Below, piece by piece: positions 1-9,355 of a DNA stretch of 64,000 nucleotides. Every line of letters begins with the position of its first letter. Position 1 is the first letter of the stretch. The notes under the pieces are model-generated. The model worked only from the letters and a program-made list of their open reading frames with translations, was not told the origin of the DNA and searched no databases. The stretch covers positions 1 to 64,000 of the forward strand of contig JAEWIS010000014.1 in assembly GCA_023386955.1 (NCBI GenBank). Reading direction: 5' to 3'. Made by a program: the position numbers and the translations under genes. Source of the stretch: Bacillota bacterium. Lineage in GTDB: Bacteria; Bacillota; Bacilli; Paenibacillales; NBRC-103111.

Positions 1-345
1 AACGTACCAAACGCTGCATCCGCCCCAAACGCCACCAACGCCCCCAACGCTACCATTGCCAACATATCGCTCACATCCCCACCACCCCTAGCTCTTATCA
101 CTCATACTATCGCCCAATATCGCCCAATATCGCTCCTACAGCCAACAAACCTCCACCCCATCCTCCTTGTCCCTCGGTGATCGCGTAAACGAAACTGCAT
201 CTGCTCCCTCACAACAGCCTTTACGAAGCCGACGACGGATTGGAGGCTTTGCCCGCTCCTTCCTGCAATCGGATATTTACAGCCCCGCCCGGATGCGGAA
301 TAATGAAGAGGCGGAACCTGCAGTCAAGAAAGGGGCGACCTGCAC
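1..345. other. Gene-free window edge with short low-complexity repeats
   Basis: No convincing gene is seen. Bases 1-60 are a run of related octamers of the type CCAACGCC, and 110-150 holds a direct repeat of TATCGCCCAA. On the minus strand a GTG at 74 opens a short hydrophobic frame that leaves the window, but the repeat-like sequence could produce this by chance. The last 100 bases carry the leader of the sensor kinase gene. Confidence 0.5.
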
Positions 346-2169
346 ATGATGCATTCCCTGCTGGAAAAGCTACTGCCCAACAGCCTGAAGAACCGGCTGG
401 TTTCGGTTTTCCTGCTGTGCATTCTTTTGCCGCTGATTATGTTAAGCGTTTACATGTTCAACTCCGTGGAGCGGGTGCTCCAGGATAAGGCCAACGAGCG
501 CGACCGGGAGCAGCTGTTTTCCCTGCGGCAGCGGCTGGAGGACCAAAGCGGCATCCTCGTCAAAACCTGGACGTTGATGGACCAAGACCCGGGTCTGGAG
601 GACATGCTCCTGCACCCGGATAGCTACGAATGGAGCGAGCTCAAGAAACGGATCGAAGGCAAGTTTTACAGCATCTCCAACAGTTTTTTTCTCACCGGCT
701 CCCAGGTGTATTACACGCTACTGGACCGGAAGGGGAATATTTATACCTCGTTTTATCCTGAGGAGCCCATCCATTACGACAGGCAGATGAGCGAACCCGG
801 CTTCCAGGGAGTGCTCCGGGGGAATCAGCGGTATCTTTGGGTTACCAACGATACCAACTACGTCAAGCGGGATGTGAACCGCAGCGCCAGGATGGTTTCC
901 CTGTACACTGCCCTAACCAATGACTATGAAGAGCTATACGCGGTGCTCCGCATCAGCATGGACTATGAGGAATGGTTCCAGCGGGCAATCGAAGCCTCGG
1001 ACCATAACGGCGGAGGGGTGTATTACGCCATCGCCGACGGCAGCGGCAGCACGGTGTTGTCCTCGCTCCCCGACAAGAGCCTGCCGCAGGAAAGCTTTCT
1101 CCGGGCTACCGCCAACAACGGGGAAAATGCCGGCATCAGCTGGCGGGATGAACAAGAGGGCATTCTCTACACCGCTGCCTATATTCCCTCCTTGGACTGG
1201 TACGTGGTCAAGGGCACCCCGCTTTCTCTTTTGTTCGCCGAGATTAACCAGATGAAGGGCCGGTTTTTTGTGCTTTTCGCCGTGTTCATGGGCCTGGCCA
1301 TTGGGGTAACCGTGGTGCTGTCCTCGGGCATAACCAGACCCTTGTTCCGGCTCCAGAGGAAAATGGAGATTGTGGCGGGAAGCGATCTGAAGGCGGTGCT
1401 GCCCGAAAGCAAAAGCACGGAGGAGGTCCAGTCTCTGACCCGCAGCTTCAACCGGATGGTCAAGGATATCCACGATCTGGTCAACCGACTCAAGCTGGAG
1501 GAGCGGCAGAAGCAGGCGATCCGGTTCCAGGTGCTGCTGTCCCAGATGAACCCGCATTTTTTGCTGAATACGCTGAATACCATTAAAAGCATCGCCATGC
1601 AGCGGGACCAGGACGATATCCACGATATCTGTGTGTCCTTAGGGAAACTCCTGGAATCGGGCCTGAATTTGGATGTGGATCTGATTCATCTCAAGGAGGA
1701 GCTGGGGCTGGTCAGCGCATATATGCAGATCCAGAACTCCCGGTTCGGCCACCGTTTCGGGATGGACTATGAGATGGATCCGTCCCTGCATTACGCTCTG
1801 ATACCCAAATCCTCCCTCCAGCCTCTGGTGGAAAATGCCATCGTGCATGGCTTCGGACATTCTGCAGCGGAGTCGGGGAATATCCGCATCCGGGCTTACC
1901 GGGATGGGGAGCGGCTTGTTATTGAGGTGGCGGATGATGGAATCGGCCTGGAGGCGGCTGGAGCAAGACCTAAGCGCCGGGCCAATGCCGGGGTAGGTCT
2001 CTCCAACCTGAGAGAGCGCTTGAGTCTGCTGTACCAGGACAGGGCGGCGCTGTCCCTAGAGCCGCTCGAAGCAGGCACATTGGCGAAGCTGGAGCTGCCC
2101 CTGCTAATGGCTACACCATACCGGAAGGAGGACGAAGCCCATGCGGACCGTGCTGTTGGTGGAGGATGA
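346..2169 (+). CDS. YesM-type sensor histidine kinase
   Basis: Membrane histidine kinase of the LytS/YesM class, pairing with the next gene to sense an extracellular signal, probably a carbohydrate. A first membrane segment lies near residues 18-38, followed by a large extracellular sensor region to about 300, a second segment near 306-328 and a HAMP linker to about 374. The His_kinase block carries QMNPHFLLNTLN with the phospho-accepting His near 404. The C-terminal ATPase has the N box VENAIVHGF and the G box DDGIG. The stop lies inside the response regulator gene (29-base overlap), so the two are translationally coupled. The 607-residue length is normal for the family. The ligand is inferred only from the ABC importer downstream. 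Confidence 0.93.
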   Translation: MMHSLLEKLLPNSLKNRLVSVFLLCILLPLIMLSVYMFNSVERVLQDKANERDREQLFSLRQRLEDQSGILVKTWTLMDQDPGLEDMLLHPDSYEWSELKKRIEGKFYSISNSFFLTGSQVYYTLLDRKGNIYTSFYPEEPIHYDRQMSEPGFQGVLRGNQRYLWVTNDTNYVKRDVNRSARMVSLYTALTNDYEELYAVLRISMDYEEWFQRAIEASDHNGGGVYYAIADGSGSTVLSSLPDKSLPQESFLRATANNGENAGISWRDEQEGILYTAAYIPSLDWYVVKGTPLSLLFAEINQMKGRFFVLFAVFMGLAIGVTVVLSSGITRPLFRLQRKMEIVAGSDLKAVLPESKSTEEVQSLTRSFNRMVKDIHDLVNRLKLEERQKQAIRFQVLLSQMNPHFLLNTLNTIKSIAMQRDQDDIHDICVSLGKLLESGLNLDVDLIHLKEELGLVSAYMQIQNSRFGHRFGMDYEMDPSLHYALIPKSSLQPLVENAIVHGFGHSAAESGNIRIRAYRDGERLVIEVADDGIGLEAAGARPKRRANAGVGLSNLRERLSLLYQDRAALSLEPLEAGTLAKLELPLLMATPYRKEDEAHADRAVGGG

Positions 2170-2914
2170 GGATCAGGCCCGGGGGTATGTGCGCAAGGTT
2201 CTGGAAAAGCTGGACGCGGGTTTTGTGGTGGCCGGTGAGGCGGTGAACGGGCAGGAGGGACTGCGGCTTATCGGCAGTCTGCAGCCGGATCTGGTCATTG
2301 CGGATATCGACATGCCGGTGATGGATGGGGTGGAGCTTCTGAAGGCTGCCCGCCGTGAGGGGTTTCAGGGGCGTTTCCTGATGCTGACATGCCTCAGCGA
2401 TTTCGAATATGCCCGGCAGGCGTTGGAATTCGGCGCATCCGGATATCTGTTGAAGCTGTCCATGGATCCTGAGGCGCTGAGGGCCAATCTGGACCGCATC
2501 GAGGCGGAGCTGGCCAGCCGGGACCAGCTGAAGAAGCTGGACCGGGTCTGGTCCACCCTCCCTGCCAAGGACCCCGGCCAAGGGGCGACGGACCATCCCG
2601 ATATCAACAGGGTGATCGTGTATCTGGAGGAGCATTACCGGGAGGAATTCAGTCTGAAGCGGCTGGCGGAATTGGCCTGTATGGAAGCCAGCTACCTGAG
2701 CGATCTGTTCAAGAAAAAAACAGGCGCCACCCTGACCCAATACCACCAGCGACTGCGGGTGGAGGCTGCCGCTTTAATGCTGCGGGAAACTGCCCTGCCC
2801 GTGACCGAAATCGGGGAGCGGGTGGGCTTTTCCGGGGATAGCTATTTTATCAAAATCTTCAAGCGCTGGACCGGCAAAACCCCCGCTGATTACCGGAGGA
2901 GCGCGGAAGTCTGA
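2141..2914 (+). CDS. YesN-type response regulator, AraC output domain
   Basis: Partner of the preceding kinase. The N-terminal receiver domain (about 1-120) has the acidic pocket VEDED and the phosphorylation site in LVIADIDMPVMDG, with Asp55 the likely acceptor. A linker leads to two AraC/XylS helix-turn-helix units (about 155-255), including ELACMEASYLSDLFKKKTG and the family signature VGFSGDSYFIKIFKRWTG. An AAGGAGG site sits just before the ATG, inside the kinase gene. Such regulators typically activate the neighbouring solute-binding-protein operon; that target is inferred from position. Confidence 0.94.
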   Translation: MRTVLLVEDEDQARGYVRKVLEKLDAGFVVAGEAVNGQEGLRLIGSLQPDLVIADIDMPVMDGVELLKAARREGFQGRFLMLTCLSDFEYARQALEFGASGYLLKLSMDPEALRANLDRIEAELASRDQLKKLDRVWSTLPAKDPGQGATDHPDINRVIVYLEEHYREEFSLKRLAELACMEASYLSDLFKKKTGATLTQYHQRLRVEAAALMLRETALPVTEIGERVGFSGDSYFIKIFKRWTGKTPADYRRSAEV

Positions 2915-3043
2915 GCTTCCGTTATTTCACCCTCACTACATCCAAATATCGTTGCATCATTCTCCAAACCCCGTATCTGCCCTTCGTGTGGGGACAGATG
3001 ATAAGATGAACTCAAGATGACCGAACCAAAAGGGGATGAAACC

Positions 3044-4405
3044 ATGATAAAAGCAAAATGGTTGGCGGGTGGAATGGGTTTGGTAATGGTGTTGGGCATG
3101 GCGGCAGGATGCGGTGGAAGCGGGGACAGCAGCAGCAGCGGCGGGAAACAGTCGGCTCCAGCGGCAACGACAGGTGCCTCCCAAGCACCGGCGGCCTCCA
3201 CCGCCTCCGGTAAAACCGTGAAGCTGAAGATGTGGGGAGGCGTGCCGGCGGAGTCTGGTCCCCAAGCAGTGGTAGAGGCATGGAACAAGCAGAATCCGGA
3301 TATCCAGGTGACCTATGAGCGTTTTGTCAACGACGATCCGGGGAACCTGAAGCTGGATACGGCCCTGATGACCGGCCAGGATGCCGACCTCTTCGTCAAC
3401 TATTCCTACTCCCGCCTGCAGAAGCGGAAGGATGCTGGGCTGGCCTTGGATTTAAGCGCTTACAGTGATTATAACGTGGATGACAAAATGGGTCCTGACG
3501 CCAAGCTATGGCAGATTAACGGCAAATATTACGGCATTCCCACCAAGAAGAATATGTCCTTCGTTTGGCTGAACAAGGATGCGCTGGATGCGGCAGGTCT
3601 TGCCGTTCCGGCTCTGGACTGGACCTGGGACGACATGAAGGAATATGCCGCCAAGCTCAAAACCGACAAACGCTGGGGGCTCCTCCAGCATGAGGCCAAC
3701 TACATGGAGCAGGTGGATTCCGGTACAGCTGCGCTTGGTTTCGTGAAGCCGGACGGCACCTCCAACCTGAACAATCCGCTGGCCGCCAAGGGGTATGAGG
3801 TGGCCTACGAGATGCAAAAGGCCAAAACCATGCCTGCCTACGGGGAGCAAATGACCTCCAAAATGCCCACGGATACCATGTTCCTGAAGGGCGAAACAGG
3901 GATGCTGTACGCAGGGGAGTATATTTTCCGCAACGCCAATAATCTCAAGGATAATCCCCGCAGCTTCAAAATCGCCTTCGCCACGGTGCCGAAGCTGAGC
4001 AAAAACGCCAATGAGTTCAAATATCCGGCCGGTCTTGGGGACGTGGTGTCCGTCAATGCCAAATCCCCCAACAAGGAAGCCGCCTGGAAGTTCCTGAAGT
4101 GGTACGCCGATGGCGGCATGATGCCTATGGCCTCCGGGGGACGGATTCCCTCCTCTAAGGCGGTGAATGCCGATGATGCCATTAAGCTTCTCCTAAACGG
4201 TGTGGACAGCACCTATGACCTGGATTCGCTGAAAAAGGTTGTCTTTGGCACCTTCCCCACCTATGTGTCCAGCCTGGAGCAGCAGGTCATCGATCTGCGC
4301 AAGGAGGAGTACGAGAAGTACCTCCTGGGCAAGCAGGATCTGAAGACTACGCTGGAGACCATGGCCAAACGGCATAACGATTTCCTCAAACAAAACAAAA
4401 AATAA
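3044..4405 (+). CDS. Sugar ABC transporter substrate-binding lipoprotein
   Basis: Family 1 extracellular solute-binding protein of a carbohydrate importer. The ATG at 3044 is preferred over an in-frame ATG at 3017 because AGGGGATG stands at the right distance and it gives a clean lipoprotein signal: MIKAKW, a hydrophobic core, then the lipobox GMAAGC. A Ser/Gly/Ala-rich linker follows, then the MalE-like fold starting at VKLKMWGG. It is about 453 residues, as expected. It lies directly downstream of the two-component pair and upstream of two permeases. The substrate cannot be read from the sequence. Confidence 0.93.
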   Translation: MIKAKWLAGGMGLVMVLGMAAGCGGSGDSSSSGGKQSAPAATTGASQAPAASTASGKTVKLKMWGGVPAESGPQAVVEAWNKQNPDIQVTYERFVNDDPGNLKLDTALMTGQDADLFVNYSYSRLQKRKDAGLALDLSAYSDYNVDDKMGPDAKLWQINGKYYGIPTKKNMSFVWLNKDALDAAGLAVPALDWTWDDMKEYAAKLKTDKRWGLLQHEANYMEQVDSGTAALGFVKPDGTSNLNNPLAAKGYEVAYEMQKAKTMPAYGEQMTSKMPTDTMFLKGETGMLYAGEYIFRNANNLKDNPRSFKIAFATVPKLSKNANEFKYPAGLGDVVSVNAKSPNKEAAWKFLKWYADGGMMPMASGGRIPSSKAVNADDAIKLLLNGVDSTYDLDSLKKVVFGTFPTYVSSLEQQVIDLRKEEYEKYLLGKQDLKTTLETMAKRHNDFLKQNKK

Positions 4406-4420
4406 ACCGGTTATCGCGTT

Positions 4421-4458
4421 AGGGAGGGCGTTCCCAGGTGGACCCTCCCTTTCCTTTA
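4421..4458 (+). terminator. Attenuator hairpin between binding protein and permeases
   Basis: AGGGAGGG at 4421-4428 pairs perfectly with CCCTCCCT at 4443-4450 and is followed by TTCCTTTA. It probably lets only part of the transcripts continue into the permease genes, giving an excess of binding protein, as is common in such operons. Confidence 0.65.
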
Positions 4459-4492
4459 CTCAAAAACCGGCTGCGGATGGAGGAGTTTCCCA

Positions 4493-5374
4493 ATGGGTGG
4501 AAATTGGATGAAGCGGCAGCAGAGAATGGGGTACCTGTTTATTCTGCCGAACATGCTGGGCATTATCGTGTTTTTTCTGATACCGGCAGTGTTTTCCCTA
4601 GGTTTGACCATGACCAATTATCAGTTTGCCAACCCCAACTACCGGTTTATCGGCTTGGACAACTTCACCCGTTTGTTCCAGGACGAGAAGTTCATCATTG
4701 CCATTAAGAATACGCTGCTTTATCTGGCGGCGGTGCCGGTTTCCCTGATCGGAGCCTTCCTGGTGGCGGTGGCGCTGAACCGGAGCGTTTATTTGAAAAG
4801 TATGCTGCGCTCCATGTACTTCATGCCCTATATCACCAGCGGGGTAGCCGTAGGCTTCGTCTGGATGCTGCTGTTCCAGCCCAGCCAGGGTCCCATCAAC
4901 GGGGTGCTGCGTGCATTGGGAATGACGAATCCGCCGGGCTGGTTCGCCTCCACGGATACGGCCATGCTGGCGCTGAACATCATCGCCGTGTGGGCCACTC
5001 TGGGCTACAACATGATCATCTACATGGCGGCTCTCCAGGAAATCTCGCCGGAGCTTATGGAGGCGGCCCGGATGGACGGGGCCCGAACGTGGACCCTGAT
5101 CCGCCGGATCATCTGGCCTCTGGTCAGCCCGACCACCTTTCTTTTGCTTATCACCGGACTGATCGGCGCTATTAAATCCTTCGGCATTATCCAGGCGATT
5201 ACCGGAGGGGGACCCGGCAGCAGCACCACTGTCATGTCCCTGTTCATCTATAAAACCGCCTTCAGCTATTACGAAATGGGCTATGCCTCCGCCATCTCCT
5301 GGATGCTGTTCGCCTTCGTGCTGGTGATTACGCTTGTCCAGTGGTACGGCCAAAAAAAATGGGTCCACTATTAG
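4493..5374 (+). CDS. Sugar ABC transporter permease (MalF-like)
   Basis: Integral membrane subunit of the importer. The 293-residue protein has about six membrane segments starting at residue 14. The cytoplasmic EAA loop reads EAARMDGARTWTLIRRIIWP and contacts the ATPase. A GGAGG site lies 8 bases before the ATG. It is followed after 13 bases by the second permease gene. No ATPase gene lies in this operon; the multitask MsmX/MalK-type ATPase of Bacillales, encoded elsewhere, is presumably used. Confidence 0.94.
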   Translation: MGGNWMKRQQRMGYLFILPNMLGIIVFFLIPAVFSLGLTMTNYQFANPNYRFIGLDNFTRLFQDEKFIIAIKNTLLYLAAVPVSLIGAFLVAVALNRSVYLKSMLRSMYFMPYITSGVAVGFVWMLLFQPSQGPINGVLRALGMTNPPGWFASTDTAMLALNIIAVWATLGYNMIIYMAALQEISPELMEAARMDGARTWTLIRRIIWPLVSPTTFLLLITGLIGAIKSFGIIQAITGGGPGSSTTVMSLFIYKTAFSYYEMGYASAISWMLFAFVLVITLVQWYGQKKWVHY

Positions 5375-5387
5375 GAGGGATGAGATC

Positions 5388-6218
5388 ATGACAAAGCAGG
5401 CTTCTTTGGCCAAAAAACTGGTGTTTACGCTGCTTCTCAGCATCCTGGGCCTGGGCATGGTTCTCCCTTTCCTGTGGATGATCAGCACCTCCTTCAAAAC
5501 GCCCAATGAGGTGTTCGACTACAGCCGCTGGCTGCCCTCCACGCTGGAGCTGAAGCATCATATCAAAGTGTGGACCGGCGCCAACAGCTTCGGCACGTAC
5601 TATCTGAACTCTCTGAAGATCGCTTCTATCAATACAGTAGGGGCCACCTTTCTGTCGGCCTTAGCCGCTTACGGTTTTTCACGGATCGAATTCAAGGGGC
5701 GCGATACACTGTTTCTGCTGTACCTGTCCATGATGATGATTCCGCCTCAGGTGCTGTTTGTGCCCAAGTTCATCATGTTCGATTGGATGGGCATCTACAA
5801 CACCCATTGGGCGCTGATTCTGCCCGGCCTGTTCACCATCTTCGGCGTGTTTATGCTGCGGCAGTTTTTCATGGGCATCCCCAAGGAAATTACCGAGTCG
5901 GCTTTTATCGATGGGGCGGGGCATGGGCGGATTTTCTTCCGGCTGATGCTGCCTCTGGCCAAACCGGCGCTGGCGACGCTAGCCATACTGGACTTCTCGT
6001 GGAACTGGAACGACTTCGAGAATGCGCTGGTGTTCCTCACGGACCGCAGGCTGTACACCGTACCCCTGGGCCTGCAAAACTTCGTGCTGGAGTACAATGT
6101 AGATTACAACGGTATGATGGCCGCAGCTTCGGCGGGGATTTTGCCTATGCTGCTGGTGTTCCTGGCCGGGCAGCGGTTCATTATCCAGGGGTTATCGGGC
6201 ACTGCGGTGAAGGGGTAG
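5388..6218 (+). CDS. Sugar ABC transporter permease (MalG-like)
   Basis: Second membrane subunit of the importer, about 276 residues with six membrane segments and the EAA-type loop ESAFIDGAGHGRIFFRLMLP. The start at 5388 (MTKQASLAKK) is chosen because GGAGGG lies just upstream; a longer frame from 5334 would overlap the preceding permease and lacks a site. It completes a lipoprotein plus two-permease set of the YtcQ/LplBC type often linked to YesMN systems, which commonly import plant-polysaccharide oligomers. That substrate class is an inference. Confidence 0.94.
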   Translation: MTKQASLAKKLVFTLLLSILGLGMVLPFLWMISTSFKTPNEVFDYSRWLPSTLELKHHIKVWTGANSFGTYYLNSLKIASINTVGATFLSALAAYGFSRIEFKGRDTLFLLYLSMMMIPPQVLFVPKFIMFDWMGIYNTHWALILPGLFTIFGVFMLRQFFMGIPKEITESAFIDGAGHGRIFFRLMLPLAKPALATLAILDFSWNWNDFENALVFLTDRRLYTVPLGLQNFVLEYNVDYNGMMAAASAGILPMLLVFLAGQRFIIQGLSGTAVKG

Positions 6219-6567
6219 GGGGAGTAGCAGGGAAGAAACGAGATTCTAACGGAAGCAGGAGCCGTTATTATGCCTGATTTTGGTCCTCTCCAGTTCTAAC
6301 GGCGGTGAGCGCTCTTATGGATGGGCATTTTGGTCAAAACATAACGTTTTGCGCGAAATAGCGTCTCTCAACGCCGTTAGAATCTGGAAGCCCCGCTTTT
6401 GGAGGCAAATAGCGTCTCCTGCCGCCGTTAGATCTGGCGGTTTTTTTGTTTGTTGCTTTGCTGCGAGTATCAGCTCTAATTATTTTCAGTACCGAATTAC
6501 AACGGTAGGGTGATAGAATGGGGGAAAGCATCATGCGTAAGACTCTCTGCTAAAGGAGGTGCCTGCA
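6219..6567. repeat. Gene-free stretch with the TAACGG intergenic repeat family
   Basis: No gene is seen. At least four related elements occur at about 6247-6268, 6293-6318, 6355-6387 and 6408-6438. The first two begin with TAACGG on the plus strand; the last two are on the minus strand, where they read CTAACGGCG followed by an AGAGACGCTATT-like end. The family recurs at 7.95-8.09 kb and 63.2-63.4 kb. The ribosome binding site of the next gene (AAAGGAGG) is at 6552-6559. Confidence 0.6.
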
Positions 6568-7836
6568 ATGGCAGGCAGTTGTGCTGCTGAGTTTCAAACC
6601 AAGGACATCGGAGTCATGTGGAAGACCGTCTCGGAGGCGTGCAACTTGGCTTGCGATTATTGCTATTACAGCACCTGCGGCGGCAAGCCGGGGGCGGTAA
6701 ACCGCATCGACTCCGCGCTTTTGGAGCGGTTTATAAGCCAATTTATGGCCCGGTCTAACGGCCAAGCTTCCTTTGCCTGGCAGGGAGGGGAGCCCTTACT
6801 GGCCGGATTGGATTTTTTTAGGGAGGTGGTATCCCTCCAGGCCCAATACGCTCCACCCGGCACCGTCATCAGCAATTCGCTGCAAACCAATGCTACATTA
6901 ATCACGCCGGAATGGGCGCAATTTTTCAAACGCTATCACTTTCTGGTAGGGGTCAGTCTGGATGGGCCGCGGGAGATTCATGACGCTCGCAGGGTATACG
7001 CCTCCGGTGGGGGGAGCTTCAACCGGGTGATGCAGGGAATCGCTCATCTGCGGCGGGAGCAGGTGGATTTCAACATTTTGACTGTGATTCATGAGGGCAA
7101 TGTAGACAAGGGCAAGGAACTGATGGACTTCTACAGGGAGCATGGTTTTGGCTATGTTCAGTTTATCCCGGGCATGGATTTCTGGGCCCAGCAGGCGGAC
7201 AAGCCGCCGTCCTTCCTGGTTTCGCCGCAGCAGTATGGGCGGTTCCTGTGCCAGGTATTCGATCTGTGGTATAACGGAGGCCAGCCGGTGATTTCCGAGC
7301 GGTTTATGGACAATACCATGAGCGTTCACCTGGGGCGGCAGGCGGAGATGTGTACCCACAGCGCCACCTGCTCCAAAACGCTGATCCTTGAGCAGAACGG
7401 GGATGCGTATCCCTGCGATTTTTACATTCATGAGGCTTACAAGCTGGGCAATGTGGGCACCCACTCTCTGGAGGAGCTGCTGGCAAGCCCGGTCTATCGG
7501 AGCTTTGCCACGTTGAAGCCCGAGCTGCCGGAGTCCTGCAAAAGCTGCGAATATCTGCGCTTCTGCTATGGAGGCTGTCCCCGGAACCGGCGGTGGGAGA
7601 AGGCGGCCCCGGAGGGGCGGGGTGTGCCGCATCCGGATTATTTCTGCGCCAGCTACAAGGCCTTCTACCGCCACTCCTTCCCGCGGATGGAGGAGTTGGC
7701 CCTTCAGCTGCGAAGGCAGTGGGCCAGGGAGTATGCGCAGACGGGCCTGAAGCTTCCCGGCCGCAACGACCTGTGCTTCTGCGGCAGCGGCAGGAAGTTC
7801 AAGGCCTGCTGCCAGCCGGCACTGGCCGGGGCGTAG
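6568..7836 (+). CDS. anSME-type radical SAM/SPASM enzyme with SEC-C tail
   Basis: Anaerobic sulfatase-maturase-like enzyme. In the family it oxidises an active-site Cys or Ser of a sulfatase to formylglycine by radical SAM chemistry. The radical SAM cluster motif is CNLACDYC near residue 25. The SPASM region supplies further Cys ligands (CTHSATC, YPCDFY, CKSCEYLRFCYGGC, YFCASY). The C-terminus ends in a SEC-C zinc motif (RNDLCFCGSGRKFKACC). ATG 6568 has AAAGGAGG eight bases upstream and is preferred to a GTG at 6559. No sulfatase gene is present in the window, so the substrate is unknown; another SPASM peptide modifier is a less likely alternative. Confidence 0.88.
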   Translation: MAGSCAAEFQTKDIGVMWKTVSEACNLACDYCYYSTCGGKPGAVNRIDSALLERFISQFMARSNGQASFAWQGGEPLLAGLDFFREVVSLQAQYAPPGTVISNSLQTNATLITPEWAQFFKRYHFLVGVSLDGPREIHDARRVYASGGGSFNRVMQGIAHLRREQVDFNILTVIHEGNVDKGKELMDFYREHGFGYVQFIPGMDFWAQQADKPPSFLVSPQQYGRFLCQVFDLWYNGGQPVISERFMDNTMSVHLGRQAEMCTHSATCSKTLILEQNGDAYPCDFYIHEAYKLGNVGTHSLEELLASPVYRSFATLKPELPESCKSCEYLRFCYGGCPRNRRWEKAAPEGRGVPHPDYFCASYKAFYRHSFPRMEELALQLRRQWAREYAQTGLKLPGRNDLCFCGSGRKFKACCQPALAGA

Positions 7837-8174
7837 CGGACGCGAAAAAACACTTCACCGTGCTGTGCGCAGGTGAAGTGTTTGTTGTGTGCGGGCGGGT
7901 CCAAGCCCGCTGGGGGGTCGCGGTGAGCTGCCATATCCCTCGGTTTACCGCGTAACGGAACCCAGCGCCTCTTAGAAGCTCAAAACCGGCGTTTTGGATT
8001 TGTAACGGAGCTCAGCGACTCTTAGCAGGAGTTTTGGAGCGATAACGGCTCATTGTCCGCCTCTAAGCGTCACATAGTTCCGTTACGTTTACCAAAGCAG
8101 CATTTTGCGAGTTTAAGGGCTTCTGAGTTCCTTTACAGCAAAACTGGTCCTCGCGCAGCGCCACGGCTTATTCA
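7837..8174. repeat. Terminator followed by TAACGG-family repeats
   Basis: No gene is seen between the radical SAM gene and the convergent oxidoreductase gene. After the terminator, elements of the TAACGG family occur near 7953-7974, 8003-8024 and 8045-8066. A reverse copy ends in TCCGTTACG near 8080-8090. The best pair shares TAACGG, CAGCG and CTCTTA in register. Confidence 0.55.
7848..7883 (+). terminator. Rho-independent terminator after the radical SAM gene
   Basis: AAACACTTCACC (7848-7859) pairs perfectly with GGTGAAGTGTTT (7872-7883) around a 12-base loop. The second arm runs into TTTGTTGTG. Confidence 0.75.
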
Positions 8175-9185
8175 CTACTCGCTGATACTCACCGACTTGC
8201 CGGTGGCCGCCGACAGGTTGGCCGCCTCCATCAGCTGGGTCAAGGCCCGGCCCTGGCCAATGCTGATGGTTGTCGGAGTGCCGTCAATCATATGATTAAT
8301 CCATTGATCCACAGGCCGCGGCGGTGCCGGAGGAAGCTTGGCCGGGGACACCCAGCCCTCCTGGGCGCCGAGCCCCGATTTGGCGGAGCGGAAGCGGAAC
8401 TGGAAGTCGTCCAGCATCAGGCAGCCTTCGGTGCCGTATACCTCCAGCGTAAAGGGGCTGAGACGGCTGGCAAAACCCGCCTCCACCACGGCCAAGGCGC
8501 CGTCCGGATACCGCAGCGTAACCACTGCGTTGTCCTCCACCTCGCGGCCGGTGACATAGCCGAACTGGGCGCTGACCGCCTCCGGCATACCCAAGTAATA
8601 GTGGGCCAGATACATGGGATGGCAGCCCAAATCAATCAGCGCGCCGCCGCCGCATTGCTGCTTATTGTAGAAATGGGGCGGAAGCCAGCCCTCCGCGGAT
8701 TTTTGGTTAGGCAGACCGCCGTCATGGGCCAGTCTCACCCGCAGATACGTAATGTCGCCCAGCAGTCCGGCGTCGATGATATCCTTAACCTGCAGATTCG
8801 CTGCATGGGTAAGCCGGGGCAGGGAGATCATGAAGGACTTACCTGATTCCTCCACGGCTTGGATGATGCGGTCCGCCGCCTCCGTGGTAATGGCCAAAAC
8901 CTTTTCGGTGAAAATATGCTTGCCGGCCTTCGCGGCGGCGGTTAACACTTCCTCATGCATGGAGGACGGGGCATCCACAACCACCGCGTCGATATTCGGA
9001 TTGGCCAGAAGCGCTTCCAAATTTTCATAAAAAGGCACTCCCAGCTTCTCCGCCTGCACTCTGCCTCTCTCCGGAAGCTCATCCCATACGGCGGCAATAC
9101 GGCACTCGGGCCGGGCCTGTACCTGACGGGCGTAATCCTCTGCATGGACATGCCAATAGGACAGCATAGCAACTTGAATGGTCAT
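8175..9185 (-). CDS. Gfo/Idh/MocA family NAD(P)-dependent oxidoreductase
   Basis: Probable sugar or inositol dehydrogenase of the Gfo/Idh/MocA family, about 336 residues. The N-terminal Rossmann domain starts TIQVAMLSYWHVHAEDYARQ and contains the AVVVDAPSSMHEE and GKHIFTEKVLAI segments; the usual EKP catalytic motif here reads EKV. The C-terminal domain has GGALIDLGCHPMYLAHY. The start at 9185 (MTIQVA) follows GGAAAGGG at good spacing and is preferred to a start seven codons upstream. It is a single gene, convergent with its left neighbour. Substrate not predictable. Confidence 0.9.
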   Translation of the reverse strand: MTIQVAMLSYWHVHAEDYARQVQARPECRIAAVWDELPERGRVQAEKLGVPFYENLEALLANPNIDAVVVDAPSSMHEEVLTAAAKAGKHIFTEKVLAITTEAADRIIQAVEESGKSFMISLPRLTHAANLQVKDIIDAGLLGDITYLRVRLAHDGGLPNQKSAEGWLPPHFYNKQQCGGGALIDLGCHPMYLAHYYLGMPEAVSAQFGYVTGREVEDNAVVTLRYPDGALAVVEAGFASRLSPFTLEVYGTEGCLMLDDFQFRFRSAKSGLGAQEGWVSPAKLPPAPPRPVDQWINHMIDGTPTTISIGQGRALTQLMEAANLSAATGKSVSISE

Positions 9186-9355
9186 AATTCCCTTTCCACC
9201 TTCCATTGATAATAGGCTGATTTTATCTTACCATGGGTGTTGCGGGACGCACTATAACAGATGAAGTCTCATTTGTATGCGATCTTGCAACATGCTATGA
9301 TATAGAGCGACAAAGCCGATGTACATCGGACATTATCTGTAGGGAGTGTATACAA

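Noticed and set aside
1..74. Partial minus-strand gene starting with GTG at 74
   Set aside because: The hydrophobic frame is made of GCGTTG-type repeats and only 24 codons are visible, so it cannot be distinguished from low-complexity DNA.
4598..5506. 302-codon minus-strand frame opposite the ABC permeases
   Set aside because: It is an antisense shadow of two well-supported permease genes and lacks any domain or start signal.
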